Below, one piece after another: positions 51,701 through 52,054 of a stretch of DNA of 52,054 nt. The notes under the pieces are model-generated. The model was not told the DNA's origin, did not search any database, and worked only from the letters and a program-made list of their open reading frames with translations. Source of the DNA: Deltaproteobacteria bacterium (GTDB lineage Bacteria; Desulfobacterota; Desulfarculia; Adiutricales; JAGVGV01); contig JADFXS010000003.1 of assembly GCA_015233515.1 (NCBI GenBank), positions 1 to 52,054 of the forward strand. The letters are read 5' to 3'. The first letter of the stretch is position 1. Each line of letters begins with the position of its first letter. A program made the translations under genes and the position numbers.

Positions 51701-51901
51701 GATGTAAACATCAATGCGCTTGGCCACTTCTTCCGCGGTGTTCGACGTCTGGCTTAGAATTAATTGATGAGTCAAGTCTTGGGCGTCACGCCAACCGAGG
51801 AAGTCGCCGATCAACAAAACCGAGAATAAAATCCAGGGCAGAAGCCTTAAAACTTTTGAAGAGAACCGGCTCCCGATATTTATTGGGAATTTACCAGGCA
51901 A
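48704..51901 (-). CDS. Hybrid sensor histidine kinase (CHASE-like, three PAS, HisKA, HATPase, receiver)
   Basis: About 1065 aa. A first membrane helix (LLPWILFSVLLIGDFLGW) and a second (GVQALLSALASFLLAWALGML) bracket a periplasmic domain of about 260 residues resembling CHASE. Three PAS/PAC units follow (SATDAIIVFEADGRL, LAAVGMAQVSPGGRF, SIGEAVIAADAEGRV). HisKA has the phospho-His in AHDFNNILGSILGY, and HATPase shows NLCTNSAQAM, SDSGLGIDP and GEGTGLGLSVV. A C-terminal receiver has Asp in LIITDQIMP. The TTG at 51901 has AAGGAG six bases upstream; the frame continues to 51958, where the start has no ribosome site. It is probably the kinase for the adjacent NtrC-type regulator, with the receiver as a relay or sink. 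Confidence 0.9.
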   Translation of the reverse strand: MPGKFPINIGSRFSSKVLRLLPWILFSVLLIGDFLGWRDAQDLTHQLILSQTSNTAEEVAKRIDVYIRERVNSLALLANLWRESSDRRSSEPFLKYAQRIVDQSPSYDVIVYLDGESMPMVSSPLGRNEALIGLDLRSRPLDQDLLDKVRASLSILSPAPIAHLTGGHGVALWFPILVPDGDDVTMKGVIAGTMNLTNVIDQAVRPNNRKDFRIKVEVEGRRIFDSSPTEIPENEENWSAGFYGYNLSVFDMNWKLSVHPKGNGAWLELSMSNMTRFGVQALLSALASFLLAWALGMLGRVQQKGLELKQSQQRYQTLVDSATDAIIVFEADGRLLDINRAGCEMLGIGKEDLSRRTLTDIISPDHYQSFKENLAEIAQNQRVFFETYQITGAGLTIPVELSARLIEYEGHPAILGLARDISLRKEAIRALEESEQRFRATFELAAVGMAQVSPGGRFLRVNRKFLDILGYEETEILGLNLLEVTHPEDCSITREVIHRALTGEQEMISREKRYLHKNGTTIWVDMFSSLVLSAEGIPLYFIDAVNDSTERKRTEEALLKSEENLKITMDSIGEAVIAADAEGRVTRMNPVAESITGWSSREALTQPLEKVFVTVDAKSGQPVTEMVMGALKNGQVPDKGKPTILISRQGLERQIDHSAAPIRDADGRIVGGVLVFRDVAEKNRLEKQLRQAQKMEAIGTLAGGIAHDFNNILGSILGYTQMALLDTQEGRKTKRRLQEIFKAATLAKDLVRQILTFSRHSEQDLRPINIAPIIKETIKLLRSSLPSTIEIRQELDPSIGQIMADPIQIQQVIMNLCTNSAQAMVSRRGLLRIALTIVEDYSGPQPEPDNNGPAKWAKLTVSDSGLGIDPKIKDRIFEPYFTTKEVGEGTGLGLSVVHGIVQSHGGRIEIKSQIGVGTTVNIFLPVVINPSEVIRQLPVDLPTGHESILMIDDDRSFLDINAEMLEYLGYQVEKVYNAPEAIEKFLASPDRYHLIITDQIMPQLTGVDLVREFKKVRPKIPTLITTGNDHDLNFDQLLQLGIKGIMIKPLIMEELSIMVRRALET

Positions 51902-52054
51902 GTAATGCTCCTTATCAAGGCAGACGAGTGGAAACCATGACTCAGCGGCGATGAACAAGGGTGATGTTCATAGTTCCTTTTCCATCAATGGTTAACCCCA
52001 CAATACCAGTGTCCGTTCAATAATTTTCGTCATCAGCCACCGGACCTGGAACGG

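Noticed and set aside
1..52054. CRISPR array, tRNA, rRNA or cobalamin riboswitch
   Set aside because: I looked for regularly spaced short repeats, tRNA-like cloverleafs and conserved riboswitch boxes near the corrinoid genes and saw none; a covariance-model search would be decisive.

Overview
The window looks like a chromosome piece from an anaerobic Desulfobacterota-type (sulfate-reducing or syntrophic 'deltaproteobacterial') organism. This is inferred from gene content: a Nuo operon with HydB/HydC-like diaphorase subunits, non-pyrrolysine MttB-type corrinoid methyltransferases, an FmdE-like protein and several sigma-54 regulators. No rRNA, tRNA or CRISPR array was recognised, so the taxonomic call is only moderate.

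Layout. (1) 1-11296, minus strand: a complex I operon in the order nuoA-B-C, a four-cluster ferredoxin, nuoE-F-G(short)-D-H-I-J-K, then an MrpD/NuoN-type antiporter, a small membrane protein and a second antiporter subunit cut by the window edge. (2) 11297-13994: insertion-sequence debris, namely an IS1634-like transposase remnant with in-frame stops, abutted by an IS200/IS605-type tnpA whose second codon is TAA. (3) 13995-21523, plus strand and visibly AT-rich: a defence island. Its core is three overlapping genes coding for a TerB-N/TerB/TerB-C protein, a DUF2791 (BREX-type) ATPase and a DEAD/DEAH helicase, which is the composition of the Shango anti-phage system. Upstream, under its own promoter, lies an uncharacterised protein with a C-terminal cysteine array like that of endonuclease III. 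(4) 21978-32357, minus strand: a methylated-compound module with two MttB-superfamily methyltransferases, an ornithine-cyclodeaminase-family protein, a corrinoid protein and a complete branched-chain-type ABC transporter (livKGFHM). A near-consensus sigma-54 promoter with upstream palindromes precedes it. (5) 33172-38341: a DMT transporter with its own sigma-54-like promoter, a PAS/AAA+/Fis sigma-54 activator, a MoeA-like molybdopterin-binding protein and an FmdE-like protein. (6) 38449-38541: a short remnant of a third mttB. (7) 38877-46710, minus strand: a dipeptide-type ABC transporter (dppABCDF) led by a CocE/NonD-type hydrolase, again behind a sigma-54-type promoter. (8) 47241-51901, minus strand: a NtrC-type response regulator and a hybrid sensor kinase, the obvious candidate controllers of that promoter.

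Working together. Complex I would link a soluble electron carrier to the quinone pool and ion pumping. The liv/mttB block would import a (probably quaternary) amine and pass its methyl group to a corrinoid protein. The MttB/DMT pair and the CocE/dpp operon look like two separate sigma-54 regulons, each beside its likely activator. The gaps are crowded with palindromic repeats. At least three families recur, and one MITE-like element is inserted inside a copy of another family.
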